A stretch of DNA of 64,000 bases. Origin: Actinoalloteichus caeruleus DSM 43889. Lineage in GTDB: Bacteria > Actinomycetota > Actinomycetes > Mycobacteriales > Pseudonocardiaceae. Within the stretch, counting starts at the first letter, position 1. Each line of letters starts with the position of its first letter. Under the pieces are notes generated by a model that had not been told where the DNA came from, did not search any database, and saw only the letters and a program-made list of their open reading frames with translations. The stretch is taken from positions 5,975,371 through 6,039,370 of the forward strand of contig NZ_AUBJ02000001.1 in the NCBI RefSeq assembly GCF_000429185.2, given 5' to 3'. A program made the position numbers and the translations under genes. Of this stretch, positions 43,295-54,388 are shown one piece after another.

Positions 43295-45622
43295 TCACGG
43301 GTAGTAGACGTTGGGCTGCGGGACAGGGGCCATGCCGTCCCCGATGAAGAAGCTGGGGTGCGGCGGCTGGTTGTAGGCGGTGTTCTGCCACGCGATCGCC
43401 ACCCGGTACTGGGTGTCGTGCATCAGCGTCGGAATCCGCAGGTCGGTGAGGTCGGTCGTCGTGTAGATCCGCAGCGCGCGGCTGTCCGACGTCCGCCACA
43501 CCACCTCCTCCCGCCAGTCCCCGAACAGGTCGCCCGAGAGCGCGGGAGTGGCCTTCGTGCCGTTGTTCGAGGCCACACCGTTCGCCGTCAGCAGCCGGGT
43601 GTCCCCGTTCGGCCCGTACTTGTCGATCCTGGTCTGGTCGAGCAGTTCCCGCACCGGGTCGCCGTCCCACCAGATCAGGAAGTTCGTCGACGACGGCTTG
43701 CGCCCCACGTTCCGGCCCTGGGTGTCGCGCATGCCGTCCACCCGCGACGACCACATCTCGGCTCCGGGGCTGCCCGCCCAGATGTCACCGGCCACCCCGC
43801 GCCCGTTGTCGCCGTTGGCCGGCGTGGTGTAGATCGGCTGCCCGGTGCGGGCGTCCACCAGCCACGAACTGGGCTGGTTGCTGTTCTCGGCGACGCCGAA
43901 GACCTCCAGCCCCGGGCGGCTGGGCACGAAGTCGCCGACGTGCAGCGCGTCGCCGTGCCCGTAGCCGGTGTTCCACAACGGGGTGCCGTCGTCGTCGATG
44001 ACCATCGCGCCGAAGACGATCTCGTCACGACCGTCACCGTCCACGTCGGCGATCGACAGGCTGTGGAAACCCTGCCCCCGGTACTGGCTGCCGGCCGAGT
44101 TGCTGTCGAAGGTCCAGCGCCTGGTCAGGCTGCCGTCGCGGAAGTCCCAGGCCACGATGACCGTGCGCGTGTAGTAGCCACGGGACATGATGAGGCTCGG
44201 CCGCTGGCCGTCCAGGTAGGCGGTGCCCGCCAGGAAGCGGTCCACCCGGTTGCCGTAGTTGTCGCCCCAGTCGCTGACGTTGCCCCGCGCCGGCAGGTAG
44301 TCCACCGTGGACAGCGCGGCTCCGGTCCGACCGTCGAAGACGGTCAGGAACTCCGGCCCGGCGAGGACGTAGCCGCTGGAGTTGCGGTGGTCGGCGTTGG
44401 CGTTGCCGATGACGCGTCCAGCACCGTCCACGGTGCCGTCCGCCGTCTTCATCGCGACCTCCGCCCGGCCGTCGCCGTCGAAGTCGTACACCTGGAACTG
44501 GGTGTAGTGCGCCCCCGCCCGGATGTTGCGGCCCAGGTCGATCCGCCACAGCCGGGTGCCGTCCAGCCGGTAGGCGTCGACGAACACGTTCCCGGTGTGC
44601 CCCGAGTGCGCGTTGTCCTTGGAGTTCGACGGATCCCACTTGACGACGAACTCGTACTGGCCGTCGCCGTCGAGGTCACCGACGCTGGCGTCGTTGGCCG
44701 AGTACGTGTAGTCCACGCCGTCCGGAGTCCGACCACCCGAGGGCACCTGGAGCGGGACGTCGAGGTAGTTGCCGCCGCCGAACCGCAGCGACGGTTCCGA
44801 CGCGCCCTGCTCGGTGCCGTTCACCACGGCCCGGACGGTGTAGCTCGCCGTGGCCGAGGCCCCGCCGTCGAAGTAGTTCGTCGAGTCCGTGATCGGCGAC
44901 GAGTTCACCCGGGTCGAACCCCGGTACAGGTTGAACGCCACTCCCGCCGGGTCGGTCCCCAGCAGCCGCCAGCTCACCAGGTTGCCGTTCCCCGACCTGG
45001 CGCTGATCAGACCCCGGTTCAGGTCCTCCACCTGCCTGGCCTGCCCGGGTGGCTGCGTGCCACCCCCGTCGACCGGGACCAGCTGCCACTGCTGGTTGTG
45101 GCCGTCGTGGTCGGAGTACTGGGAGACCCTGGCCCCGTCCTCGGTGGACCACTCCCACACCTCGAGCGCCTTGCCGCTGAGCCGGTTGATCAACCGCACG
45201 TGGCCACCGGCCGAGTCGGCGGCGCGGAACTGCTGGTTGTGCCCGTTGAGGTCGGCCCACTGCACGACGCGGGCTCCATCGGCGACGTCGAACTCGTAGA
45301 GGTCGAGGACCTTGCCGCTGTGCCGGGCCTGGATCCGGTACCACCCGTCACCCGAGGGCAGGAACCGGAACTGCTGGTTCGTTCCCGAGTTCCGGGTCCA
45401 CTGCACGGCGTTCACGCCGTCCCCGGTGCCCCGTGCCTCGATGTCCAGTGCCTTCCCGCTGTGCCGGTTCACCAGCTGGTAGTAGGCGTTGGGGTCGACG
45501 GTCGCGGCGTTGGCGGCCGCCGGAACCCCGAGAGTGGCGAACACGGTGGCGATGACCGCGGTGACCGCCGTTCTCCATCTTCGCGTTGGGCGCGCTCCCG
45601 ATATTCTTCCGCTGTTCGACAT
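43295..45622 (-). CDS. Secreted rhamnogalacturonan lyase (PL11) with CBM13 ricin-type domain
   Basis: A 775-residue exported polysaccharide lyase. The signal peptide ends near ANA (about residue 39). Residues about 42-185 are a beta-trefoil lectin domain with three repeats ending in NQQFRF, NQQFRA and NQQWQL. After a Pro/Gly linker comes the eight-bladed PL11 domain with calcium-binding DLDGDGQYEF, DFDGDGRAEV and DVDGDGRDEI loops and FFIGDGM near the end. It cleaves the rhamnogalacturonan I backbone of pectin by beta-elimination. ATG 45622 has AAGGGA about 8 nt upstream; an ATG 6 nt earlier is possible. Confidence 0.9.
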   Translation of the reverse strand: MSNSGRISGARPTRRWRTAVTAVIATVFATLGVPAAANAATVDPNAYYQLVNRHSGKALDIEARGTGDGVNAVQWTRNSGTNQQFRFLPSGDGWYRIQARHSGKVLDLYEFDVADGARVVQWADLNGHNQQFRAADSAGGHVRLINRLSGKALEVWEWSTEDGARVSQYSDHDGHNQQWQLVPVDGGGTQPPGQARQVEDLNRGLISARSGNGNLVSWRLLGTDPAGVAFNLYRGSTRVNSSPITDSTNYFDGGASATASYTVRAVVNGTEQGASEPSLRFGGGNYLDVPLQVPSGGRTPDGVDYTYSANDASVGDLDGDGQYEFVVKWDPSNSKDNAHSGHTGNVFVDAYRLDGTRLWRIDLGRNIRAGAHYTQFQVYDFDGDGRAEVAMKTADGTVDGAGRVIGNANADHRNSSGYVLAGPEFLTVFDGRTGAALSTVDYLPARGNVSDWGDNYGNRVDRFLAGTAYLDGQRPSLIMSRGYYTRTVIVAWDFRDGSLTRRWTFDSNSAGSQYRGQGFHSLSIADVDGDGRDEIVFGAMVIDDDGTPLWNTGYGHGDALHVGDFVPSRPGLEVFGVAENSNQPSSWLVDARTGQPIYTTPANGDNGRGVAGDIWAGSPGAEMWSSRVDGMRDTQGRNVGRKPSSTNFLIWWDGDPVRELLDQTRIDKYGPNGDTRLLTANGVASNNGTKATPALSGDLFGDWREEVVWRTSDSRALRIYTTTDLTDLRIPTLMHDTQYRVAIAWQNTAYNQPPHPSFFIGDGMAPVPQPNVYYP

Positions 45623-46326
45623 CGTCATTCCCTTCAGGGCCTGACCACGGCCCGGTCGCACGTCGACGTGCCTGGTGTCCCGCCGGGAGGAAGAAGGAGA
45701 AGGCCACTCGTCCGTTCGGGGCCGGCGATGTCACGGCAGCCCGGGCGGTGAGCGTGTCGCCACGGCGGAAATTCCGCGGAATACCAGGCGGGGTGGCGCC
45801 CGCCGTCTCTCGTGTCGGCGCGGGATGGCTGGTCAGGACGCTTGTCGTCGAGCGGTGGCCTCACGGTGGCCACCGGTGCCGGCTGGCTGGGCGGGAATGT
45901 TACCCAGACTTCATCGGGGAGCCAAGAAAGCCGGAACAACGGTGTTCGTCGAGGAGAGCGGGGGCGAAGTGGCCCCGGGCGGTGCCTCCTCGTCGAGGAA
46001 TTCGCCCCGAATGCTCCGGACGGAGTACCGGCGATCGTCGAAATCGGGATCCGGCGGTGGGGCGGCGGTGGTTTCTCGTGACTATCGGTCGGCTTTCGCC
46101 CGAGTTCTCGGGAATTGTCGCCGGCGGCGGCCCGGAACCGGTCGGTGGGGCTGGCCCGATGCGGCCACCGTCGACGACCAGCCACCCACCCCGACGGGGG
46201 GAAGCCTTGCTGAGCTTCCCGTCGGTCCTCGGCGCGGCGGAGCGTTCCCCCGCGCCCCGCGAGGTCCGCTCCACTCCCGAACGGGTACCCGGCCCCGCCG
46301 CGCCGGGCGGCGGGGCCGGGGTCGCG
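45623..46326. other. Intergenic, about 700 bp, upstream of PL11
   Basis: This is the 5' region of PL11 and the 3' side of the serine hydrolase. A short dyad CCCGAG-TT-CTCGGG is present at 46099-46112. The LacI-type 12-mer found before GH74 was not found here. No supported gene is seen. Confidence 0.4.
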
Positions 46327-47573
46327 TCAGCCGTTCAGGGCGGCGCCCAGCGGCGGCTGCTCGGTCAGGACGGTCGGGACGTTCCCCACCGGAGCCCACT
46401 CCTCGCCGCAGAACTCGAGGTTGATCGCGTTGACCACCCCGAGGTGGAACAGCGCGACGCTCTCGTCCCCGGCCCAGGCGTTACCGGAGACGGTGACGTG
46501 CCGCTCGCCGTCCAGCGTCCCGAACGAGTAGGTCAGGAAACCGGGGATGCCGCCGGTGTGCCCGACGAGCGGGACCCCGCACACCGTGTTCAACGTCTGG
46601 AGCCCGAGCCCGTACTGGGGGAACAGCGTCGGATCGGTGGTGGGGACGCCGTCCGTCATCAGCGCCAGCGACTCCGGCGACACCAGCTCCCCGCCGAACA
46701 GCGCCCGGTAGAAGCGGTTGACGTCGGCCGTGTCCGACACCAGGGCGTAGGCGGCCCAGGCGAAGGACGGGTTCAGCTCGGTGAGCTCCCGCCACTCACC
46801 AGCCGGGTCCCCGGCCAGCCGGTAGTACCCGAGGGAGTGGGGGCCGGGGAGTTCCCGCTCGGTGAGCGGGAAGGAGCTGTTGGCCATCCCCGCCGGTTCG
46901 AACACCCGCTCCCGCAGCAGGACCTCCAGCGGCTCCCCGGTCACCGACTCCACGACGAGGCCGAGCAGCACGTAGTTGATGTTGGCGTAGGAGAACTCCC
47001 CTCCCGGTTCCCCGACCGGGTCCTGGGCGCCGGAGAACCGGACGAGGTCCCACGGCGTGTAGGTGCGCCGCGAGTACTCGGCGACGTCGTCGAACTCGGC
47101 GTCCTCCAGGTAGTCGGTGAGCCCGCTGGTGTGGTTCAACAACTGCTCGACGGTGACCCGGTCGGCGGTCGGCACGGAACCCGGCAGGTGCTCGGCGAGG
47201 GGGTCGGCCAGGGCGAGCCGGTCCTCCTCGACGAGCTGGAGGACCAGCGTCGCCACCAGGCTCTTCGTCACGCTCGCCGCCCGGAACACCCCGTCCGGCG
47301 GTGTCGGGACCCCGGTGCCGAGGTCGGCCACCCCTGTGGTCAGGACCTCCTCGTCCGCGCCGTCCCGGACGCGGAGCTGGATGCCCGGGTACCCGGCTGC
47401 CTCCACGGGTAAGCGGAGCGCGTCGAGCATCGCGCTCCGGTCGGAGTCCCCGTTCGTGTCCGGCGGCGCGGCGGAGCCGGCGCCGGGGTCGGCGAGCGCC
47501 GGGGGCGCCCCAACGCGAGCAGCGCTGCCAGCGCGCCGCACACCAGCGCTCGCGGTGTTCTCTGGTGCTTCAT
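46327..47573 (-). CDS. Secreted serine hydrolase, class C beta-lactamase fold (one-base frameshift near 47505)
   Basis: About 415 residues when one base is restored. The signal peptide is MKHQRTPRALVCGALAALLALG; the frame then breaks and resumes as APPALADPGAG. A G4 run (antisense of 47508-47511) read as G5 restores it. Active-site motifs: SVTK (SxxK), YANINY (YxN) and GHTGG in place of KTG. The family includes beta-lactamases, D-aminopeptidases and esterases; HTG and the neighbourhood do not favour a resistance role. It lies downstream of GH31 on the same strand, with 258 bp between. Confidence 0.8.
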
Positions 47574-47831
47574 CAGGATGTGGTCCTCCCTGGACTCGGG
47601 TTCGGCCGTGCCTAACCTCGGCGGGAAGCACGCTAGGTGCGCGACCAGGACCCCGGCATCGGTCGACCGGGCGGAGACGATCACCCGAAGGTTGGAAGCG
47701 CGGCCCTGCCCGGATCCTCCTTCCGGCCGCCCAGCCCCTGGGCGCCCCGGCACACCGCCGACCCGGTCGGACCCCTCGGCGGCTCCCACCGCGAGGTCCG
47801 ACCCGCACGGGCCGGCGGCGCCCGAACCGGT

Positions 47832-50156
47832 TCAGTCCGCCACGACCACCGACAGCTCCGCCCCGGTCGCCGACAGCAGGACGCCCTGCTCGTGCGGCTC
47901 CCAGGTGCCTCCGCGCACCGCCGTCACCGCCGCGACACCCACCACCAGCACCCGCCAGCCCGCCGCGGCCCCGGCCACCACGCGAACGGTGAGCGTCGCC
48001 CCCGTGCGGGTGGTCTCGAACTCGACCCCGGTCTCCCCGGCCAGCGTCGGAACGGCAGTCCTCGTCCTGGTCAGTTCCGGTGACCAGCCCACCCGCAGCG
48101 TCAACCCCCGCGTGTAGTCGTAGTCGGGGCGGTCCGACCGCCCACCGAGCGGGACCACGGCACCCGGGCGGACCAGGACCGGCAGCCCCAGGAAACCGTG
48201 CCGCTCCCGGCGCCAACCGGGGCCCTCCATCGGCTCCCCGGTGACCAGGTGGGTCCACCGGCCCGAGGGCACGTAGTACTCCACCTCGCCGTCCGCGCTG
48301 AGCACGGGCGCGACCAGCAGGTCATCACCCAACAGGTACTGCCTGTCGAGGTAGTCGCAGGCGGGGTCGTCGGGGAAACCGAACCCCATCGACCGCATCA
48401 CCGGCCACCCGTGGTCGGCGGCCTGCCCCGCCGCACCGTAGAGGTAGGGCATCAGCCGGCACTTCAGCTCCGTGAAGAACCTCGCGACCTCGACGGACTC
48501 CTCGTCGAACTCCCACGGCACCCGGTAGGACCTGCTGCCGTGGAGCCGGCTGTGGGAGGACAACAACCCGAAGGCCAACCACCGTTTGAACACCCCCGGG
48601 TCGGGGGTGCCCTCGAACCCGCCGATGTCGTGGCTCCAGAACCCGAAACCCGACAGGCCCAACGACAACCCGCCCCGCAGGCTCTCCGCCATCGACTCGA
48701 ACGTCGACTCCGAGTCCCCGCCCCAGTGCACGGGAAACCGTTGCCCGCCCGCCGTCGCCGACCGGCCGAACACCACCGCCTCCCCGTCGCCCCGCTGCTC
48801 GCGCAACACCTCGAACACCGTCTGGTTGAACAGGTGGGTGTAGTAGTTGTGCATCCGCACCGGGTCCGAACCGTCGTGGAACACGACGTCGGTCGGGATG
48901 CGTTCCCCGAAGTCGGTCTTGAAGCAGTCCACGCCCATCGCGAGCAGGCCACGCAGCTTGTCCGAGTACCAGGCCCGGGCGGCGGGGTTGGTGAAGTCCA
49001 CGATCGCCAGCCCGGGCTGCCACAGGTCCCACTGCCACACGTCGCCGTTCGGCCGCCGCAGCAGGTACCCCTCCCGCAGCCCCTCCTCGAACAGCGGGGA
49101 CTTCTGCCCGATGTAGGGGTTGATCCAGACGCTGACCCGCAGGCCCCGGTCGTGCAGCCGCCGCAGCATCCCCGGCGGGTCGGGGAAGACCGCCGGGTCC
49201 CACTCGAAGTCACACCACTGGTACTCCCGCATCCAGAAGCAGTCGAAGTGGAACACGCTCAGGGGAATCGACCGGTCGCGCATCCCCTCGATGAACCCGG
49301 TCACCGTCTCCTCGTCGTAGGAGGTGGTGAACGAGGTGGACAACCAGAGCCCGAACGACCACGCCGGCGGCAGCGCCGGCCGCCCCAACAACGCCGTGTA
49401 CCGGGACAGGATCTCCTTCGGCGTCGGCCCGTAGATGACCAGGTACTCCAGGGTCTGGCCCTCAGTGCTGAACTGGACGCGGCCCGTGTGCTCGGAGGCC
49501 ACCTCGAACGAGGTCTGCCCCGGTTCGTTGACGAAGACGCCGTAGCCCCGGTTGGTGAGGTAGAAGGGCACGTTCTTGTAGGACTGCTCGCTGCCGGTCC
49601 CGGCGTCGGCCTGCCAGATGTCCACGACCTGGCCGTTGCGCACCAGCGGCGTGAAACGTTCCCCGAGGCCGTAGACGAGCTCGCCGACCCCGAGCGAGAG
49701 CTGGGCCACCGAGTAGTGCCGGTCCTCCTCGGTGACCGCGATCCCCGTGCCCTTCCGGCCCGTCCGCGTCAGCACCCGGCCCTCGGCGAGGAAGTCCAGA
49801 CTCCACTCGGCCGAGGTGTCCAACCGCAGCGACAGCCGCCCACTGGTCAGCTCGACCACCGGCCCGACCCGCTCCACCTTCGCGGTGGTGTCCGGCTCCA
49901 CCGCCAGGGAGAACTCCGGGGACCGCGGCCGCCCACCGGCGAAATGGGTGGTGCGGACCGCGATCACGTCCGGCGCCGGCGTCCACCAGTGCGTGGTCAA
50001 CACCGGGCCGTACAACGTGTCCCCCCGATGTCTCACCGCCCGGGTGGCGGCGTGCACGGTCACCGTCTCCCCGGTGGTGACCACGTCCCGTGCCTCGGTG
50101 GCGTAGGACGCGCGCACACCGTCGCGCATCAGCCAGACACCGTTGGTGAACTTCAT
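47832..50156 (-). CDS. yicI: GH31 alpha-xylosidase (YicI type)
   Basis: A 774-residue cytosolic enzyme (no signal peptide) starting MKFTNGVWLMRDG as in YicI. The nucleophile Asp is in DCFKTDFGERIP (about residue 410), the acid/base Asp is in HWGGDSEST (about 477), and FHFDCFWMREYQWCDFEWD is the specificity loop typical of alpha-xylosidases. It removes alpha-1,6-xylose from the non-reducing end of xyloglucan oligosaccharides. The gap to the GH1 gene upstream is 93 bp; together with the LacI gene these form a leftward unit. Confidence 0.92.
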   Translation of the reverse strand: MKFTNGVWLMRDGVRASYATEARDVVTTGETVTVHAATRAVRHRGDTLYGPVLTTHWWTPAPDVIAVRTTHFAGGRPRSPEFSLAVEPDTTAKVERVGPVVELTSGRLSLRLDTSAEWSLDFLAEGRVLTRTGRKGTGIAVTEEDRHYSVAQLSLGVGELVYGLGERFTPLVRNGQVVDIWQADAGTGSEQSYKNVPFYLTNRGYGVFVNEPGQTSFEVASEHTGRVQFSTEGQTLEYLVIYGPTPKEILSRYTALLGRPALPPAWSFGLWLSTSFTTSYDEETVTGFIEGMRDRSIPLSVFHFDCFWMREYQWCDFEWDPAVFPDPPGMLRRLHDRGLRVSVWINPYIGQKSPLFEEGLREGYLLRRPNGDVWQWDLWQPGLAIVDFTNPAARAWYSDKLRGLLAMGVDCFKTDFGERIPTDVVFHDGSDPVRMHNYYTHLFNQTVFEVLREQRGDGEAVVFGRSATAGGQRFPVHWGGDSESTFESMAESLRGGLSLGLSGFGFWSHDIGGFEGTPDPGVFKRWLAFGLLSSHSRLHGSRSYRVPWEFDEESVEVARFFTELKCRLMPYLYGAAGQAADHGWPVMRSMGFGFPDDPACDYLDRQYLLGDDLLVAPVLSADGEVEYYVPSGRWTHLVTGEPMEGPGWRRERHGFLGLPVLVRPGAVVPLGGRSDRPDYDYTRGLTLRVGWSPELTRTRTAVPTLAGETGVEFETTRTGATLTVRVVAGAAAGWRVLVVGVAAVTAVRGGTWEPHEQGVLLSATGAELSVVVAD

Positions 50157-50249
50157 CCGCTTCCTCTTCCCACTGGAAGGTGCCCGGCCGGGAAGCCGAG
50201 CGTTCTGACGTCGACGAACGCGCTGGAACGGGCGGATCGGTGATGCTGG

Positions 50250-51638
<1,389 letters not shown>

Positions 51639-51773
51639 GGGTCGCTCCTCTTCTCGTGGATGTGAACGGTGCCTCGCCAGCCGCCCGTGGGGACGGCGCG
51701 GCCGACGAGGTCCGCCGCGCGCGCCGTGCCGGGGAGCCCGTCGACGGGACACCCGGCGGCCGCGCGGCTGCCC

Positions 51774-52784
51774 TCACCCCGCCTCGCGGGGCGGGGCGAC
51801 ACTCGGGCCTGGCAGCAGGTCCGGCGGGATGAGGACCCGCGTCCCGCTCGTCGGGTCATCGACGGCGGCGATCGCCAGGGCTGTGGCGTGCTCGGCCATC
51901 CGTTCGACGGGCAGCTCGACGCGGCGGAACGCGACGTGCTCCGGGTCGTCGGGCAACGTGCCGATCAACACCACGGACACGTCCGAGGGAACGCGCATCC
52001 CCTGTTCCGCCAACGCGTCGACCACCACCCGCGCCGCCGCCGCGTCCTGCACGGCCAACGCCGTCGGCGCGTCGGGCATCGCGAACAGCGCCGCCAACCG
52101 CCGCCGCAGCTCCAGCCGGTCCGAGGTCGAGTGCAGGATCTCCACGCTCCCCGCGAGCTGCCCGGCCGCGCGGCGCGCCCCGGCGAGCCCGTGCGCGGCG
52201 TAGCTGCGCCTGGCCTGGATCTCCTGTTCGGTGACGGCGAGGTAGGCGAGCCGGTGGTGTCCGGCCGAGGCGAGGTCCCCCAGGGCGAGGACGGCGGCCT
52301 GCTCGAAGTCCAGGTCGGTCCACGGGGTGCCGAGAGTGGTGGTGGGCCGCCCCACCACCGCGATCGGGAAGTTCGCCTCCCGCATCGCCTCGATCCGGGG
52401 GTCGTCGAGGTCGACCGCCATCAGGATCCCGGCGTCCGCCAACCGCCCCCTGGCGATCCGCCGCAGCCCGGGAACACCCTCCTGCGCGGTCATGAGCAGC
52501 AGGTCGTGGCCCTGGCGGACGGCGGCGACGCTCAGGTCGTGGATGAAGCGCCCGTCGACGGCCCGGTAGGACCGGGTGGTCTGGGGGAGGGCCAGGGCCA
52601 GGACCCTGGTCCGCGCCGCGCGGAGCGCCCTGGCACTGGCATGGGGGTGGTACCCGAGTTCGTCGATCGCCTGGCGCACGACCTCCCGAGTGCCGGCGGA
52701 GATCTTGCGGGCACCGCTGAGCACGTAGGACACGGTGCTCGTGGACACTCCGGCCCTCTCGGCGACGTCCTTGATCGTGACCAT
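51774..52784 (-). CDS. LacI-family transcriptional regulator of the xyloglucan genes
   Basis: A 336-residue repressor. The N-terminal HTH and hinge are MVTIKDVAERAGVSTSTVSYV and ARALRAARTRV; the rest is a periplasmic-binding-like sugar domain. AAAGGAG lies 6-12 nt before the ATG at 52784. Its own promoter and a half-palindromic operator lie at 52819-52881. The 12-mer in that operator recurs as a full palindrome in front of GH74, so control of GH1, GH31 and GH74 by this protein with a xyloglucan oligosaccharide as inducer is likely. The inducer is inferred. Confidence 0.9.
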   Translation of the reverse strand: MVTIKDVAERAGVSTSTVSYVLSGARKISAGTREVVRQAIDELGYHPHASARALRAARTRVLALALPQTTRSYRAVDGRFIHDLSVAAVRQGHDLLLMTAQEGVPGLRRIARGRLADAGILMAVDLDDPRIEAMREANFPIAVVGRPTTTLGTPWTDLDFEQAAVLALGDLASAGHHRLAYLAVTEQEIQARRSYAAHGLAGARRAAGQLAGSVEILHSTSDRLELRRRLAALFAMPDAPTALAVQDAAAARVVVDALAEQGMRVPSDVSVVLIGTLPDDPEHVAFRRVELPVERMAEHATALAIAAVDDPTSGTRVLIPPDLLPGPSVAPPREAG

Positions 52785-52818
52785 TCCGCTCCTTTGCGGT
52801 CCGGTTTGAGGCGACTGG

Positions 52819-52835
52819 GGTCGAAACGATTCACC
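52819..52835. promoter_or_regulatory. LacI-type operator candidate before the lacI gene
   Basis: GGTCGAAACGATTCACC, an imperfect dyad located 17 bp downstream of the -10 box. GTCGAAACGATT is identical to the first 12 bases of the palindrome at 19846-19862. Confidence 0.6.
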
Positions 52836-52851
52836 TGGTGTCGTTGATCGG

Positions 52852-52881
52852 AAAGTAGAAGCTTCGACCAACCGGTGTCAA
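52852..52881 (-). promoter_or_regulatory. Sigma-70-type promoter of the lacI-GH1-GH31 unit
   Basis: On the minus strand, TTGACA (52876-52881), an 18-nt spacer and TACTTT (52852-52857). The operator follows immediately, as expected for repression. Confidence 0.7.
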
Positions 52882-53389
52882 TGCTCCGAACGGGCAGCCC
52901 CACCAGGAACGGGCCACCGGGGGAGGGCCGGCGCCCACGCGGGCGGGGCCGGACTTCGCCGCTCGGGGAACGGATCACCGGGACGTCCGGACCGCCTTCC
53001 GCGTCTCCCGGAACCCCGGGCGCCGGGTCCCGCCCCCTCCGCCCCGAAACTGAACACGGTGGCGCCCACTCCGGACGCTGAACCCACCGCGACACCACCA
53101 CCGGAACCGCGTGCCGCCCCGCCTCCCCGACCAGTGGCGTCGAAGACCACCGCCCGGGCTCCGAGGGCGCTCGCGGCCTCGGTGAGCACGTCGGTACGGC
53201 GTCCGCCGCCCCGGGGCCCCGACTCCGTGCGGCACCTGGGAACACCCGACCACCGGTCGCCGGTAATCTCCTCCGCCGCCCCACCTCGTCACACCCGGAG
53301 CGGGAATGCGCCCGGGGCCGCACGGGTTGGGCAGCGGTAGTGCGGCGCGGTGACACGTCGTGCCGACGAACGAGAGAGAGGACCCGAAC
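52882..53389. other. Intergenic, about 500 bp, no gene recognised
   Basis: This is upstream DNA shared by the LacI gene and the short peptide gene at 53390. A minus-strand frame at 52878-53189 is partly protein-like (VVFDATGRGGG) but has no family and no ribosome site, so it is left out. Confidence 0.4.
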
Positions 53390-53503
53390 GTGACCGAGGC
53401 GGCTACCGAGATCCGCGACCTGGCGGCCGAGGACGAGGACGACTTCCTCGCCGGCGCCGTCGCCTGCTCCACCGAGCCGGGCGAGTGCGAGGCGTGCCAG
53501 TGA
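53390..53503 (+). CDS. Short Cys-rich peptide, candidate RiPP precursor (37 aa)
   Basis: Reads VTEAATEIRDLAAEDEDDF followed by LAGAVACSTEPGECEACQ. The first 20 residues are acidic and helical like a RiPP leader; the last 14 hold three Cys, one Ser and one Thr like a core. Nearly every codon ends in G or C and AGAGAGGA lies about 7 nt before the GTG, so translation is well supported. The ACSTxxG pattern recalls some actinomycete lanthipeptide precursors. No LanB, LanM, radical-SAM or YcaO enzyme is in the window, so the class is unknown. Confidence 0.5.
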   Translation: MTEAATEIRDLAAEDEDDFLAGAVACSTEPGECEACQ

Positions 53504-54102
53504 GGTCGCCCCGCTGACGCCGTCCTCCCGGGACGGCCCGGCCGCCGGTATCTCCGTGTCCCCTGGCACGTCAGCCGGCGGCCGGCGCGGCGGGCCCGAG
53601 CACCGGCACCCGCCCCCCCGAGGTGGCGCCGGTCCGCCGCCGGCCCACCGCACCGCCATCCCGGGAACGGGTGAACGGGAGTCCCAAGATCCACACCTCC
53701 GGCCCCGATCCCACATCGTGAGGAGGCGGGTACCCCACCCCGTTGCCCTCCCCACCGCCCGCTGCCTACCGTTGACGCGGACGCCCACCCGCCGACGAGC
53801 GCCGGCGGCGGCGCCACCCCCTCGCAGGCCAGGGGAGGACCGATGCCCCCGACGACCGAGCCTCCGCGCCCCGCCGCCTCCCGGCCGGGCGCCGGAACCC
53901 CGTCGGGCGCCGGCACGGTCCACCACCGGGGCACCGCGTCGCCCCCGGGCGGGGAACCCGACGCCGTGCCGCCTCCAACGCCCACGGCCGCCCCTCGGCC
54001 CCAGGACACGCGTCCCCCGCCCCGGTGGGGCACCTCCGCGTCGCCCCGCCCGGCCGCACCACCACCCCACCCCCGCGAGCGGACCAGCCGGAGGTCACCG
54101 AC
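53504..54102. other. Intergenic, about 600 bp, very GC/Pro-rich frames
   Basis: Long open frames here on both strands have Pro/Arg- or Gly-rich translations that reflect composition. No supported gene was seen. Confidence 0.4.
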
Positions 54103-54297
54103 ATGGACATCCCGCGCAGGAAGGCGAGCGACGACGTCCCCCGGCCGGGCGCGGGCGACGAGCCGAGCACCCCGGCGGCCGAGGCGGACGACGCGCCCAT
54201 CGGGGCGAACCCCCGCTGCCCCGGGCTCGACGGCACCGTCCTCCCCAGCCTCGGTGAGGACTGCGAGCGGAACCCACGCGGCTACGTCTGGGACTGA
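54103..54297 (+). CDS. Short peptide with Cys pair and aromatic C-terminus (64 aa)
   Basis: GGAGG lies 8 nt before the ATG and third positions are almost all G/C. The first 38 residues are low-complexity, Pro/Asp/Ala-rich. The C-terminal part is NPRCPGLDGTVLPSLGEDC and then ERNPRGYVWD: two Cys and a YVW end. It may be a RiPP precursor or a small structural protein. The YxW end resembles cores crosslinked by P450 enzymes, but no P450 gene adjoins it (nearest at 35.8-37.1 kb). The function is unknown. Confidence 0.45.
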   Translation: MDIPRRKASDDVPRPGAGDEPSTPAAEADDAPIGANPRCPGLDGTVLPSLGEDCERNPRGYVWD

Positions 54298-54388
54298 ACC
54301 CGCCGCGCGGCGGTGAGAACGACGCCCCGGCGGACTCGACCGACCCGAGCGGGTCGGGAGCCCCGGCCCGGGGCACCCGGCACCACCG

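Noticed and set aside
46327..47573. Antibiotic resistance beta-lactamase
   Set aside because: SxxK and YxN are present but HTG replaces KTG and the context is carbohydrate use, so only the general serine hydrolase family is supported.
52878..53189. Possible minus-strand gene with VVFDATGRGGG-like text
   Set aside because: It looked slightly protein-like, but there is no ribosome site, no recognisable family and a Gly/Ala/Pro bias typical of chance frames.
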